From Sphingomonas phyllosphaerae 5.2 (GTDB lineage: Bacteria > Pseudomonadota > Alphaproteobacteria > Sphingomonadales > Sphingomonadaceae), in NCBI RefSeq assembly GCF_000419605.1, contig NZ_ATTI01000001.1:3568501-3632500 (forward strand): a DNA stretch of 64,000 nucleotides, in the 5' to 3' direction. Numbering within the stretch: the first letter of the stretch is position 1; every line of letters starts with the position of its first letter. A program made the position numbers and the translations under genes. The notes under the pieces are model-generated. The model ran no database searches. It was not told where the DNA came from and worked only from the letters and a program-made list of their open reading frames with translations. This document shows, in pieces, positions 11,676 to 19,567 of the stretch.

Positions 11676-12740
11676 TCACAGTGCGCTCTCCAGCCAGGCA
11701 TCGGCGTCGGCGGCGAACGCCTCGCGCACCGTCTCGTCACCGATGCGGTCGATCGCGTCGGCCACGAACGCGCGGGTCAGCAGCGCCTTCGCGCGCGCGG
11801 CGGGGATGCCGCGGCTTTCCATGTAGAACAACGCGCGGCGATCCAGCTCGCCGACCGTCGCGCCGTGCGCGCACTTCACGTCGTCGGCGAAGATCTCCAG
11901 CTCCGGCTTGAGGTTGACGGTCGCGGTGCGGTGCAGGAGCAGCCCGCGCAGACTCTGTTCGCCGTCGGTCTTCTGCGCATGGCGCGCGACCTCGACCGCG
12001 GCGGCGAGGCTCGCCTGCGACTGGTCGGCAGCGACTGCGCGCCAGAGCTGGTGCGACTGTCCGTTGGGCTGCGCGTGGCGGACGCGGACCGCGCATTCCT
12101 GCCGCAACCGGTCGCGGGTGAGCAGCGCGCCGCCATATTCCGCGTAACCGCCCTCGCCCGCCAGCGTGATCGCGGCGTCGATGCGCACGCCGTGGTCGCC
12201 GGCGGCCAGCATCGTGCCGACCAGGCTGGCGCCCTCGCCAAGTTCGGCTTCGTCACGCAACGACACGAAGCCGGCCGCCTGCGTCATGCGGACGGCGCGC
12301 ATCAGCCGCGCGGCCTTGCCGAGGCGGATACGGGTGTTGCGGTTCGACCAGCCGGCGCCGACGAACGTCTCCACGACCTGCGCGGAGGTATCGGCGCCCA
12401 GCACGATCTCGGCGGCGAGATGGTTTTCGGCACCGGTCGCGACGTGCACGACCTGCACGGGGTGTGCGACCGCCTGTTCGTCGAGGTGGAGAGACCAGCC
12501 GGTGGTGGCGCGCTTGCCGAGGGCGTGCTCGCCCGGGGTCAGCGGGCCGACCCGGACGCGGTGCAGCTCGCTGGCGGCGTCATCGAGGACGCCATCGACG
12601 AACAGCAACTTCGCCCCGGGCAGGTCGAGGAATTGCGCGTCGGGGCGCGTGATCGCACCCAGCGCGGCGGCGGCGGCGATCCCGCCGAGGTCCGCCCAGC
12701 GCCACGCTTCCTCGCGGGTTGAAGGGAGGTCGAGGGTCAT
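11676..12740 (-). CDS. sufD: Fe-S cluster assembly scaffold SufD
   Basis: Partner of SufB and SufC in the SufBC2D scaffold complex; 354 residues, at the short end of the family (SufD is often 380-430). The C-terminal beta-helix core is recognisable by NLKPELEIFADDVKCAHGATVG and the following DRRALFYMESRGIPAARA segment, with the conserved His of CAHGA used at the SufB-SufD interface. The N-terminus (REEAWRWADL) matches the family's tryptophan-rich opening. The ATG at 12740 overlaps the sufC stop by 4 bp. The N-terminal region is shorter than in E. coli SufD, as in other alphaproteobacteria. Confidence 0.93.
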   Translation of the reverse strand: MTLDLPSTREEAWRWADLGGIAAAAALGAITRPDAQFLDLPGAKLLFVDGVLDDAASELHRVRVGPLTPGEHALGKRATTGWSLHLDEQAVAHPVQVVHVATGAENHLAAEIVLGADTSAQVVETFVGAGWSNRNTRIRLGKAARLMRAVRMTQAAGFVSLRDEAELGEGASLVGTMLAAGDHGVRIDAAITLAGEGGYAEYGGALLTRDRLRQECAVRVRHAQPNGQSHQLWRAVAADQSQASLAAAVEVARHAQKTDGEQSLRGLLLHRTATVNLKPELEIFADDVKCAHGATVGELDRRALFYMESRGIPAARAKALLTRAFVADAIDRIGDETVREAFAADADAWLESAL

Positions 12741-13480
12741 GCGGCAGCCTCTGCATAGCCCTGCCGCTCCAGTTCGTGCGCCAGTTCCGGCCCGCCCGAA
12801 CGCGTGATGCGGCCATCGGCGAGGACGTGGACACGATCGGGCTGCACGTAATCGAGCAGCCGCTGATAGTGGGTGATGAGCAGCACCGCCTTCGTCGGCT
12901 GGCGCATGATGCGGTTGATGCCGTCGCCGACGATGCGCAGCGCGTCGATGTCGAGCCCCGAATCGGTTTCGTCGAGGATGGCGAAGGCGGGATCGATGAT
13001 GCCCATCTGCACCATCTCGTTGCGCTTCTTCTCGCCGCCGGAGAAGCCGACGTTGACCGGGCGCTTGAGCATGTCCTGCTGGAGGCCCAGCGCGTCGGCC
13101 TGCGCGCGGGCGATCTTCAGGAACTCGGCGCCCGACAGCGGCTTCTCGCCGCGGCTGGCGCGTTGCGCGTTGAGCGATTCGCGCAGGAACTGGACGTTCG
13201 AGACGCCGGGGATCTCGACCGGATACTGGAAGCCGAGGAACACGCCGGCGGCGGCCCGCTCGTGCGGTTCCTTTTCGAGAAGATCCTCGCCGTTGAACGT
13301 GACGCTACCGGCGGTCACTTCGTAGCCGGGGCGCCCGCCGAGCACGTAGCCGAGCGTCGACTTGCCCGCGCCGTTCGGGCCCATGATCGCATGGATCTCG
13401 CCCGCGTTTACTTCGAGCGAAAGGCCCTTGAGGATTTCCTTGCCGTCGATCTCGGCGTGCAGGTTTTCGATTTTCAGCAT
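12737..13480 (-). CDS. sufC: Fe-S cluster assembly ATPase SufC
   Basis: ABC-type ATPase of the SufBC2D scaffold, 247 residues as expected. Walker A is GPNGAGKST at about residues 34-42, the signature is FSGGEKKRNE, and Walker B is AILDETDSGLD, with the SufC-specific Glu-Thr-Asp. It drives conformational changes that open the SufB-SufD interface for cluster assembly. The ATG at 13480 was chosen because the family starts with MLKIENL; a longer reading adds 22 residues that overlap the upstream membrane-protein gene. It follows that gene by 7 bp and overlaps sufD by 4 bp. Confidence 0.97.
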   Translation of the reverse strand: MLKIENLHAEIDGKEILKGLSLEVNAGEIHAIMGPNGAGKSTLGYVLGGRPGYEVTAGSVTFNGEDLLEKEPHERAAAGVFLGFQYPVEIPGVSNVQFLRESLNAQRASRGEKPLSGAEFLKIARAQADALGLQQDMLKRPVNVGFSGGEKKRNEMVQMGIIDPAFAILDETDSGLDIDALRIVGDGINRIMRQPTKAVLLITHYQRLLDYVQPDRVHVLADGRITRSGGPELAHELERQGYAEAAA

Positions 13481-13487
13481 CAACTTC

Positions 13488-13736
13488 TCAACTATGAATG
13501 TTCGTGAGTACGGCGACGCTTGCCACCCAGCCCGCCACGCCACCAATCACCGAATGCAGGGGCCAGCGGCCGCTGCGGTCGATAAGGAAGGACAAGCTGC
13601 CAACAACAACCATCAGCACCGCGGCAAGCGGCACCGCAAACCATAAGTCACGATCTAGCGCCACGGCCGCTAAAAGCGCGGCACCGATCGGCAGCGCGGG
13701 CAACAAGACCGGTTGGAGCGAGCCAAGCCGATTCAC
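13488..13736 (-). CDS. Small membrane protein inside the suf operon (82 aa)
   Basis: An 82-residue ORF between sufB and sufC, started by a GTG that forms a GTGA overlap with the sufB stop and ending 7 bp before sufC. It has two or three hydrophobic stretches (about residues 8-27, 33-52 and 62-77), separated by short charged loops (LDRD, DRSGR), and no cysteines that could bind a cluster. I do not recognise a family. The tight coupling on both sides shows it is transcribed and probably translated with the Suf scaffold genes, so a role at the membrane related to Fe-S assembly or iron is possible, but no function is stated. The reading frame is distinct from sufB and sufC and continues without a stop for the whole gap. 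Confidence 0.75.
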   Translation of the reverse strand: MNRLGSLQPVLLPALPIGAALLAAVALDRDLWFAVPLAAVLMVVVGSLSFLIDRSGRWPLHSVIGGVAGWVASVAVLTNIHS

Positions 13737-15208
13737 CCAACGCTCCCCTCGAGGCTGATTCCCAACAGCTTCTGCGCCTCGACCGCGAACTCCATCGGGA
13801 GTTGCTGCAGGACTTCGCGCGCGAAGCCGTTGACGATCAGCGCCACCGCCGCCTCGGCATCCAGACCGCGCGACATCGCATAGAACAGCTGGTCCTCGCT
13901 GATCTTCGACGTAGTCGCCTCGTGCTCGATCTGCGCCGACGGGTTCTTCACCTCGATATACGGCACGGTATGCGCGCCGCACTGATCCGACAGCAACAGC
14001 GAGTCGCATTGCGTGAAGTTGCGGACGTTCTCGGCGGTCGGCGCGACGCGGACGAGGCCACGGTACGTGTTGTCGCTGCGCCCGGCGCTGATCCCCTTCG
14101 AGACGATCGTCGACTTCGTGTTCTTGCCGAGGTGGATCATCTTCGTGCCGGTATCGGCCTGCTGGCGGTTGTTGGTGACCGCCACCGAGTAGAACTCACC
14201 GACCGAGCCGTCGCCCGCCAGCACGCACGACGGATATTTCCACGTGATCGCGCTGCCGGTCTCGACCTGCGTCCACGACACCTTGCTGTTGCGGCCCTGA
14301 CACAGCGCGCGCTTGGTGACGAAATTGTAGATGCCGCCAACGCCGTTCTCGTCTCCGGGGTACCAGTTCTGGACGGTCGAATATTTGATCTCGGCATCGT
14401 CGAGCACGACCAGTTCCACCACCGCCGCGTGGAGCTGGTTCTCGTCGCGCATCGGCGCGGTGCACCCCTCCAGATAGCTGACGTAGCTGCCCTTGTCAGC
14501 GACGATCAGCGTGCGTTCGAACTGGCCGGTATTTTCCGCATTGATGCGGAAATAGGTCGACAATTCCATCGGGCAACGCACGCCCTCGGGTATGTAGACG
14601 AAGGTGCCGTCGGAGAAGACCGCGCTGTTGAGCGTCGCAAAGTAATTGTCGCGCTGCGGCACGACCTTGCCCAGCCACTTGCGGACAAGGTCGGGATATT
14701 CGCGAATCGCCTCGCTGATCGAACGGAAGATCACGCCCGCCGCTTCCAGTTCCTTGCGGAAGGTGGTGGCGACCGACACGCTGTCGAACACCGCATCCAC
14801 CGCGACGCGGCGCTGCGGGGTCTCACCGTCGTCGACGCCGGCGAGCATCTTCTGCTCCGCGATCGGGATGCCGAGCTTTTCGTAGACGCGCAGGATTTCC
14901 GGATCGACCTCGTCCAGCGACCCCAGCTTCGGCTTCGCCTTGGGTTCGGCGTAATAATACGCATCTTGATAGTCGATCGGCGGCACGTTGAGTTTCGCCC
15001 AGTCCGGCGCCTCAAGCGTCTGCCACAACCGGAACGCCTTCAGGCGCCAGTCCAGCATCCATTCCGGCTCGTTCTTCTTGGCGGAGATATAGCGCACCGT
15101 ATCTTCGCTCAGCCCCTTGGGCGCGAAGTCCTGTTCGATGTCGGACGAGAAGCCCCATTCATAGGTCTTCGCGACGGCGGCGTGCGCTTCGGCGTTCTTG
15201 GTGGCCAT
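13733..15208 (-). CDS. sufB: Fe-S cluster assembly scaffold SufB
   Basis: Core scaffold subunit on which Fe-S clusters are built, 491 residues (normal 460-500). Recognisable segments are [32 protein letters not shown] with the cysteine equivalent to the cluster-related Cys of E. coli Suf[24 protein letters not shown] and the C-terminal [14 protein letters not shown] helix motif (here [19 protein letters not shown]). First structural gene of the operon, beginning 2 bp after the iscR-type regulator stop. The start ATG at 15208 gives the expected N-terminus; a GTGA overlap couples it to the small membrane protein. Confidence 0.97.
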   Translation of the reverse strand: MATKNAEAHAAVAKTYEWGFSSDIEQDFAPKGLSEDTVRYISAKKNEPEWMLDWRLKAFRLWQTLEAPDWAKLNVPPIDYQDAYYYAEPKAKPKLGSLDEVDPEILRVYEKLGIPIAEQKMLAGVDDGETPQRRVAVDAVFDSVSVATTFRKELEAAGVIFRSISEAIREYPDLVRKWLGKVVPQRDNYFATLNSAVFSDGTFVYIPEGVRCPMELSTYFRINAENTGQFERTLIVADKGSYVSYLEGCTAPMRDENQLHAAVVELVVLDDAEIKYSTVQNWYPGDENGVGGIYNFVTKRALCQGRNSKVSWTQVETGSAITWKYPSCVLAGDGSVGEFYSVAVTNNRQQADTGTKMIHLGKNTKSTIVSKGISAGRSDNTYRGLVRVAPTAENVRNFTQCDSLLLSDQCGAHTVPYIEVKNPSAQIEHEATTSKISEDQLFYAMSRGLDAEAAVALIVNGFAREVLQQLPMEFAVEAQKLLGISLEGSVG

Positions 15209-15210
15209 GA

Positions 15211-15654
15211 TTATGCCTCAACCTTCATCTGCTGCTGCGCCACCGGCGCGTCTGCGGCGAGTTGCGCCAGCGTGATCCCCGCCAGCGCACCGCGCACCGC
15301 CTGGTTCACCGCACTCCAGTGCGGCTTCACCCGGCAATTTCCTTCGATCGCGCAATCGTGATTTGCGGCATCCACGCACGACGTCATCGCGATCGGCCCC
15401 TCGACCGCCTCGACGATGTCCGCAAGCGTGATCGACGCCGGCGGGCGCGAGAGGCGGATGCCGCCGCCCGTACCACGCGCGCTGTCGATCAGCCCGGCCG
15501 CGGCCAGCTTGCTGACCAGCTTCTGCGCGGTGGGCAGCGGCACACCGGTTTCCTCGGCGAGCACGGTCGCATTCTGCCGCGCCAGGCCGCCGCAATGCCG
15601 CGCCGCGGCGCCGAGCAGCACCACCGCATAATCGGTCAGGCTGGATAGCCTCAT
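15211..15654 (-). CDS. iscR: Rrf2-family Fe-S-sensing regulator of the suf operon (IscR/SufR-type)
   Basis: A 147-residue Rrf2 winged-helix repressor. The DNA-binding helix-turn-helix spans about residues 25-55 ([20 protein letters not shown]), followed by the typical GTGGGIRL wing. Three cysteines (Cys93, Cys101, Cys107 in TSC...HDC...GNC) are spaced like the cluster ligands of IscR, so it should bind an Fe-S cluster and sense cluster supply. As first gene of the suf operon it most likely autoregulates that operon. The inverted repeat at 15688-15710, about 35 bp upstream of the start, is the natural operator candidate. The subgroup (SUF-specific IscR relative) is inferred from the location. 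Confidence 0.93.
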   Translation of the reverse strand: MRLSSLTDYAVVLLGAAARHCGGLARQNATVLAEETGVPLPTAQKLVSKLAAAGLIDSARGTGGGIRLSRPPASITLADIVEAVEGPIAMTSCVDAANHDCAIEGNCRVKPHWSAVNQAVRGALAGITLAQLAADAPVAQQQMKVEA

Positions 15655-15687
15655 GATTTCTGGTGCATCACTTGCGAACCACTCTCA

Positions 15688-15710
15688 AATCGGATCGAAT
15701 CGTTCCGATT
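15688..15710 (-). promoter_or_regulatory. Inverted repeat upstream of iscR-suf (candidate operator)
   Basis: AATCGGA and TCCGATT form a perfect 7-bp inverted repeat with a 9-base spacer, ending about 34 bp before the iscR ATG. This is where the operon promoter must lie. It could be bound by the Rrf2 regulator itself or by an iron regulator; the sequence alone does not say which. It does not match the E. coli IscR type 2 consensus closely. Confidence 0.5.
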
Positions 15711-15749
15711 GGCAGATGGTCGTTCGCGCACGCGAAATCAACCGCGCAC

Positions 15750-15779
15750 AAAAAAAGGGCCCGGCGTGACGCCGGGCCC
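15750..15779 (-). terminator. Strong Rho-independent terminator read on the minus strand
   Basis: A perfect 10-bp GC-rich stem (GGGCCCGGCG / CGCCGGGCCC) with a 3-base loop at 15757-15779 is followed on the minus strand by seven T residues (15750-15756 read as A on the plus strand). It would stop leftward transcripts just before the iscR-suf promoter. No annotated minus-strand gene lies immediately to its right. Confidence 0.8.
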
Positions 15780-15791
15780 TTCAGGTAAAGT

Positions 15792-15809
15792 GGCCTCCTT
15801 TCGGAGGCC
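15792..15809. other. Second hairpin next to the terminator (GAAA tetraloop on the minus strand)
   Basis: A perfect 7-bp stem (GGCCTCC / GGAGGCC). Read on the minus strand the loop is GAAA, a stable GNRA tetraloop, and the strong terminator follows 12 bases further on. On the plus strand it lies in the 5' region of pyrD. The pair looks like the 3' part of a small leftward RNA, or a leader element of pyrD. Confidence 0.45.
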
Positions 15810-15937
15810 CTTCGGGTCGCACCCCTGCTATGCCAATGATTCGCCACGCTGGATTGGATGGATGCGACATCGGCACCAGCAAGATTTACAATTCGCCGGG
15901 CTTGATCTTGTGCGATGCGGTCGCGAAACGCCGAAGC

Positions 15938-16963
15938 ATGGCCGACCTGTTCTCCCGCCTTGCGCGGTCGCTCGATCCCGAAACCGCGCATGTGCTGGCG
16001 ATCCGGGCGCTGGGCGGCTGGGGCACGCTGCACGCGCCGCTTGCGGGCGCGATACCGCGGCTTGCGATAACCGTGGCAGGCGTCAGCTTTCCCAATCCGG
16101 TCGGGCTGGCGGCGGGGCTCGACAAGGATGCGCGCGCGATCACCGGGTTGATGGCGCTGGGCTTCGGCTCGGTCGAGGTCGGCACGCTGACCCCGCGCGC
16201 GCAGCCCGGCAATCCTAAGCCGCGGCTGTTCCGGCTGGTCGAGGACCGCGCCGTCATCAACCGCATGGGGTTCAACAACGGCGGGCTGGCGGCGGGGATC
16301 GCGCGCGCGCAGGCGGCGGACCGGCGCGGCGGCGTGCTGGGGATCAACGTCGGCGCGAACAAGGACGCGACCGATCGCGTGGCGGATTATGTCGCGGGCG
16401 TCGCGGCCGCGGCACCGATCGCCGATTATGTGACGATCAACGTCAGCTCCCCGAACACGCCCGGGCTGCGCGACCTGCAACAGGGCGCGGCGCTGACCGA
16501 ATTGCTGGCGGCGTGCGGCGCGGTGCGCGGGGCGACGCCGCTGTTCCTGAAGATCGCGCCCGACCTGGATGCGGCGGGGATCGACGGGGTCGCCAGGGCG
16601 GCGATCGACGGCGGCGTCGATGCACTGGTGATCGGGAACACCACGATCTCGCGACCGGCGCTGCGCAGTGCGCATGGCAGCGAGACCGGCGGGCTTTCGG
16701 GCGCACCGCTGCGGACGCTGGCGGCGGACAAGCTACGCGAAGTGCGCGCGGCGACCGGCGGGCACGTGGCGTTGATCGCGGCGGGCGGGATCGACAGCGG
16801 CGCGGAGGCGTATGCACGGATCCGCGCCGGCGCGAGCCTTGTGCAGCTGTATTCCGCGCTGGTCTATGATGGCCCGGGGCTTCCGCGACGGGTGGTCGCG
16901 GAACTGGCCGAATGCCTCGCGCGCGACGGGTTCGCGAGCGTGGCGGCTGCGGTGGGGGCTTAA
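15938..16963 (+). CDS. pyrD: Dihydroorotate dehydrogenase (quinone), class 2
   Basis: FMN enzyme of pyrimidine synthesis that oxidises dihydroorotate and reduces membrane quinone. 341 residues, normal for class 2. Motifs: NPVGLAAGLDKD, NRMGFNNGG, NKDATDRVADY, the catalytic-serine loop INVSSPNTPGLRDLQ, FLKIAPDL, and the FMN-phosphate GGIDSG segment followed by GASLVQLYSALVYDGP. The N-terminal amphipathic helix (FSRLARSLDPETAHVLAIRAL) that contacts membrane in class 2 enzymes is present, which fixes the ATG at 15938; an ATG 108 bp upstream would add an unrelated 36-residue extension. The long 283-bp gap before it contains the iscR operator, a minus-strand terminator and a second hairpin. Confidence 0.97.
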   Translation: MADLFSRLARSLDPETAHVLAIRALGGWGTLHAPLAGAIPRLAITVAGVSFPNPVGLAAGLDKDARAITGLMALGFGSVEVGTLTPRAQPGNPKPRLFRLVEDRAVINRMGFNNGGLAAGIARAQAADRRGGVLGINVGANKDATDRVADYVAGVAAAAPIADYVTINVSSPNTPGLRDLQQGAALTELLAACGAVRGATPLFLKIAPDLDAAGIDGVARAAIDGGVDALVIGNTTISRPALRSAHGSETGGLSGAPLRTLAADKLREVRAATGGHVALIAAGGIDSGAEAYARIRAGASLVQLYSALVYDGPGLPRRVVAELAECLARDGFASVAAAVGA

Positions 16964-17027
16964 CTACCGCGTGCGTTCGCGGGCATTCGCGCCAGGCCGT
17001 CGGTGCGCCCGCCGCCTTCAGCGCACG

Positions 17028-17318
17028 TTAGTCTCCGCGGATCCGACGCACCTGCTTCCGTATGTACGCGATCTGGGTCTGCGAAAGGTCGCCGTCGTTC
17101 CGGGCGAGCATCATCTGCACCTCGGCGCGTAGCTTGTCCGCCGCCGCGATCTTTTGCCGCTTCATGGTCGGCGTAACGATGTTCCCGGTGATGGACACTG
17201 GTTCCAAGCCAATCATTGGCGTGTAGGGAGTATCGAGAGTGCCGCCGAACCCAAGCCATTGGGCGGATGCAGGGGCCGCCATCGCAATGGCGATCGCGGG
17301 GACAAGGAGAAGGCGCAT
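17028..17318 (-). CDS. Small exported protein (96 aa), unknown function
   Basis: A 96-residue ORF with a clear signal peptide: basic start (MRLLL), hydrophobic core and a PASA-Q cleavage site near residue 18. The mature 78-residue protein begins with WLGFGG and ends with a basic, helical stretch (RNDGDLSQTQIAYIRKQVRRIRG). The start ATG at 17318 has AAAGGA 5-10 bases upstream, and an upstream reading would disrupt the signal peptide. No domain recognised. It stands alone, convergent with pyrD and followed upstream by a 378-bp gap, so it is probably a single-gene transcript. Periplasmic location is inferred from the signal. Confidence 0.7.
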   Translation of the reverse strand: MRLLLVPAIAIAMAAPASAQWLGFGGTLDTPYTPMIGLEPVSITGNIVTPTMKRQKIAAADKLRAEVQMMLARNDGDLSQTQIAYIRKQVRRIRGD

Positions 17319-17696
17319 CACGGTCCTTTCAGTCTTAATCTGTTTCACAAGATAACGCGCTGCGGCCACCGGGTGTCAAGCATTTCGGCATAACGTTCAA
17401 GTCAAAGCGCCGCCCTGCCGGTGCGCTGGCAGTGCAGCCTCCGATGCGGTGACACCAGGAGCGCGTCCAAGTCAGCGATCGGAAACGACAATCATGATCC
17501 GGCGTTGAAAACCCGTGCGGCATGACTGCTCGATGATCGAACCGCAGCCAGCCGCGGCGGCGTGGCGCCTGTCGCGCCCGACTGCCGCTTGCATGTCGGC
17601 AACCAGCTGGCCGCGAATCGCGCCGAGCGGGCGCCGAGCGGCCGACAACGTCCCCCCGCACACGCACCTGACCGGTGTCGGGTCGGCGATGACGAC
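17319..17696. other. 378-bp gap without a convincing gene
   Basis: Between the small exported protein and ggt. Frames open across it have arginine-rich, skewed composition on both strands and no good ribosome binding site. The promoter of the small exported protein must lie at its left end. Nothing else recognised. Confidence 0.5.
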
Positions 17697-19451
17697 TCAG
17701 CGTACGACGGGCGCCGGCTCGATCGCCACCTTGCCTTCGCGGCGCGGATCGTAGCCGCCGTCCAGCCGGCCGTCGCGCAGGATGATGCCGTGCAGGCCGG
17801 AGTCCTCGCCCTGCCCGGGCCGCACGACGATGCCGCGCGCCGCCAGCCCGTCGCGCACCGCCGTGGGAATGCGGTTCGCCTCGCCCTGGAAACTGTCGCC
17901 GCGCGCGATCAGGTTGGGAAGCGCCAGCGCCTGCTGCATCGGCAGCTTCCAGTCGATCGCCGCCACCGCCGCCTTGCCGACATAGGCGAGGATCGCGTTG
18001 CCCCCGGCCGAGCCGAGCGCGCCGACGAAGCCGCGCCCGGCATCGAGCAGCAGCAGCGGCGTCATCGACGAACGCGGGCGCTTTCCCGCCGCCACGGCAT
18101 TCGCAGCCGGCCGACCGGCGGCATCGCGCGGGCTGAACGAGAAATCGGTCATCTGGTTGTTGAGGAAGAACCCGTCGACCATCCGCCCCGACCCGAAGAT
18201 CGATTCGACCGTGGTGGTGATCGACACGACGTTGCCGCGCGCATCGCCGACCACGAAATGCGAGGTGCCAGTCGGCTCCAGCGTACGGTCGGCGGCGGGC
18301 ATCGTCGCGCCGGCGGGCGTGCCGGGCGCGGGCGCCGGGCCGGCGCGTGTCCCGATCAGCCGCGCACGCTGCGCGAGATAAGCCGGGTCGAGCAGACCGG
18401 CGACGGGCACGTCGACGAAGGCGGGATCGCCGACATAGCGATCACGATCGGCGTACATCAGCCGACTGGCCTCCGCGAACAGGAACCATGCCTGCGGATC
18501 GTCGGCACCGCGCGCGGCGATATCGGTGCGCTCCAGCAGGCCGAGCAGTTCCAGCAACCCGACCCCGCTGGCAGGCGGCGGCGGCGCGCAGACCAGCAGC
18601 ACGCGGTACGGCGCGCACACCGGTGCACGCACCAGCGGGCGATAGGCGGCGAGATCGCCGAGCGTCATCGTGCCGGCGAGCGGCCCCTGCGTCACCCGCG
18701 CGACGATCCGCCGTGCCGTGGCGCCGGTGTAGAGCGCGTCGGGGCCTTCGCTGGCCAATCGTCCCAGGAAGGCGGCGTAGGCGGGGTTGCGCAACCGGTC
18801 GCCGGCGCGCAGCAACCCGCCGCCGGGGCGCGCGAAATAGGCGCGCACGTCGGGCGCGCCGAGCTCTGCGTACGTGCCCGCGAGGAAGCGGCCGAGCCGT
18901 GGCGACACGAGGAAGCCGTCACGCGCGGTGCGCTGCGCATCGGCGAACAAGGTCCGCCACGGCAGCCGCCCGTGCTCCGCCTGCGCCAACGCCAGCATCC
19001 TGACCGCGCCGGGCACACCGGTCGCGCGCCCGCTGAGCACCGCCTGCGCGAACGGCAGCGGGCGACCGCCGTCGTCGAGGAACATGTCCGGCGTCGCGCC
19101 GGCCGGGGCCGTCTCACGACCGTCGTAGACGCGCACCTGCCGCGCCGCGGCATCGTACCAGGTCATGAACGCGCCGCCGCCGACGCCCGAGCTTTGCGGC
19201 TCAACCAGCGACAGCATCGCCTGCACCGCAACCGCAGCGTCGACTGCCGAGCCGCCACGCCGCAGAACCGCCATGCCGGCGTCGGTAGCGAGCGGGTTGG
19301 CCGCGACGACGAAGATCTGCGCCGGGCTGGACGGCGTCGCGGGAGCGCTGGCGGAAGCAGCGGCGGGGGTGGGCGCCACGGCGGCGCGCGGCGTGGCACA
19401 GCCCGCCGACCATGACAGCGCCGCGCCGAGAAGAAGAATGCGCATGCGCAT
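17697..19451 (-). CDS. ggt: Gamma-glutamyltransferase (Ntn-hydrolase, glutathione hydrolase)
   Basis: Periplasmic enzyme that cleaves the gamma-glutamyl bond of glutathione and similar compounds. It is made as one chain that cuts itself before a threonine; that nucleophile is the second Thr of TGTSHFVVGD, in the expected place about two-thirds along the protein, followed by GNVVSITTTVESIFGSG. Other motifs are AANPLATDAG near the N-terminus, GGSAVDAAVA, SGVGGGAFM and the C-terminal GSAGGNAI oxyanion loop. With the ATG at 19451 (or 19445) it is 584 or 582 residues and starts with a signal sequence ending SAGC; this is lipobox-like but has Ser instead of Leu at -3, so lipoprotein status is uncertain. 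Divergent from the acyl-CoA ligase. Confidence 0.93.
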   Translation of the reverse strand: MRMRILLLGAALSWSAGCATPRAAVAPTPAAASASAPATPSSPAQIFVVAANPLATDAGMAVLRRGGSAVDAAVAVQAMLSLVEPQSSGVGGGAFMTWYDAAARQVRVYDGRETAPAGATPDMFLDDGGRPLPFAQAVLSGRATGVPGAVRMLALAQAEHGRLPWRTLFADAQRTARDGFLVSPRLGRFLAGTYAELGAPDVRAYFARPGGGLLRAGDRLRNPAYAAFLGRLASEGPDALYTGATARRIVARVTQGPLAGTMTLGDLAAYRPLVRAPVCAPYRVLLVCAPPPPASGVGLLELLGLLERTDIAARGADDPQAWFLFAEASRLMYADRDRYVGDPAFVDVPVAGLLDPAYLAQRARLIGTRAGPAPAPGTPAGATMPAADRTLEPTGTSHFVVGDARGNVVSITTTVESIFGSGRMVDGFFLNNQMTDFSFSPRDAAGRPAANAVAAGKRPRSSMTPLLLLDAGRGFVGALGSAGGNAILAYVGKAAVAAIDWKLPMQQALALPNLIARGDSFQGEANRIPTAVRDGLAARGIVVRPGQGEDSGLHGIILRDGRLDGGYDPRREGKVAIEPAPVVR

Positions 19452-19505
19452 GGTGCCGTATCCCGTGCCGATCATCGTGCCCGCGATAGCGGCGCCGCCG
19501 GGCAC

Positions 19506-19567
19506 CGTCCATGCTGGCGCCCTCGTACGGCGGTAGCGGCGGCGCAGCCCGGCGTCCATGCTGGCGC
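19506..19567 (+). repeat. 15-bp direct repeat in the ggt / acyl-CoA ligase gap
   Basis: CGTCCATGCTGGCGC occurs at 19506-19520 and again at 19553-19567, 47 bp apart, in the region between divergent genes. Could be regulator sites or a small duplication. Confidence 0.5.

Noticed and set aside
15830..15937. N-terminal extension of PyrD from an upstream ATG
   Set aside because: 36 extra residues unlike any class 2 enzyme; the amphipathic membrane helix begins right after the ATG at 15938.
17335..17667. 110-codon minus-strand frame in the ggt gap
   Set aside because: No ribosome binding site, Arg/Pro-rich, no signal or domain; overlaps the promoter of the small exported protein.
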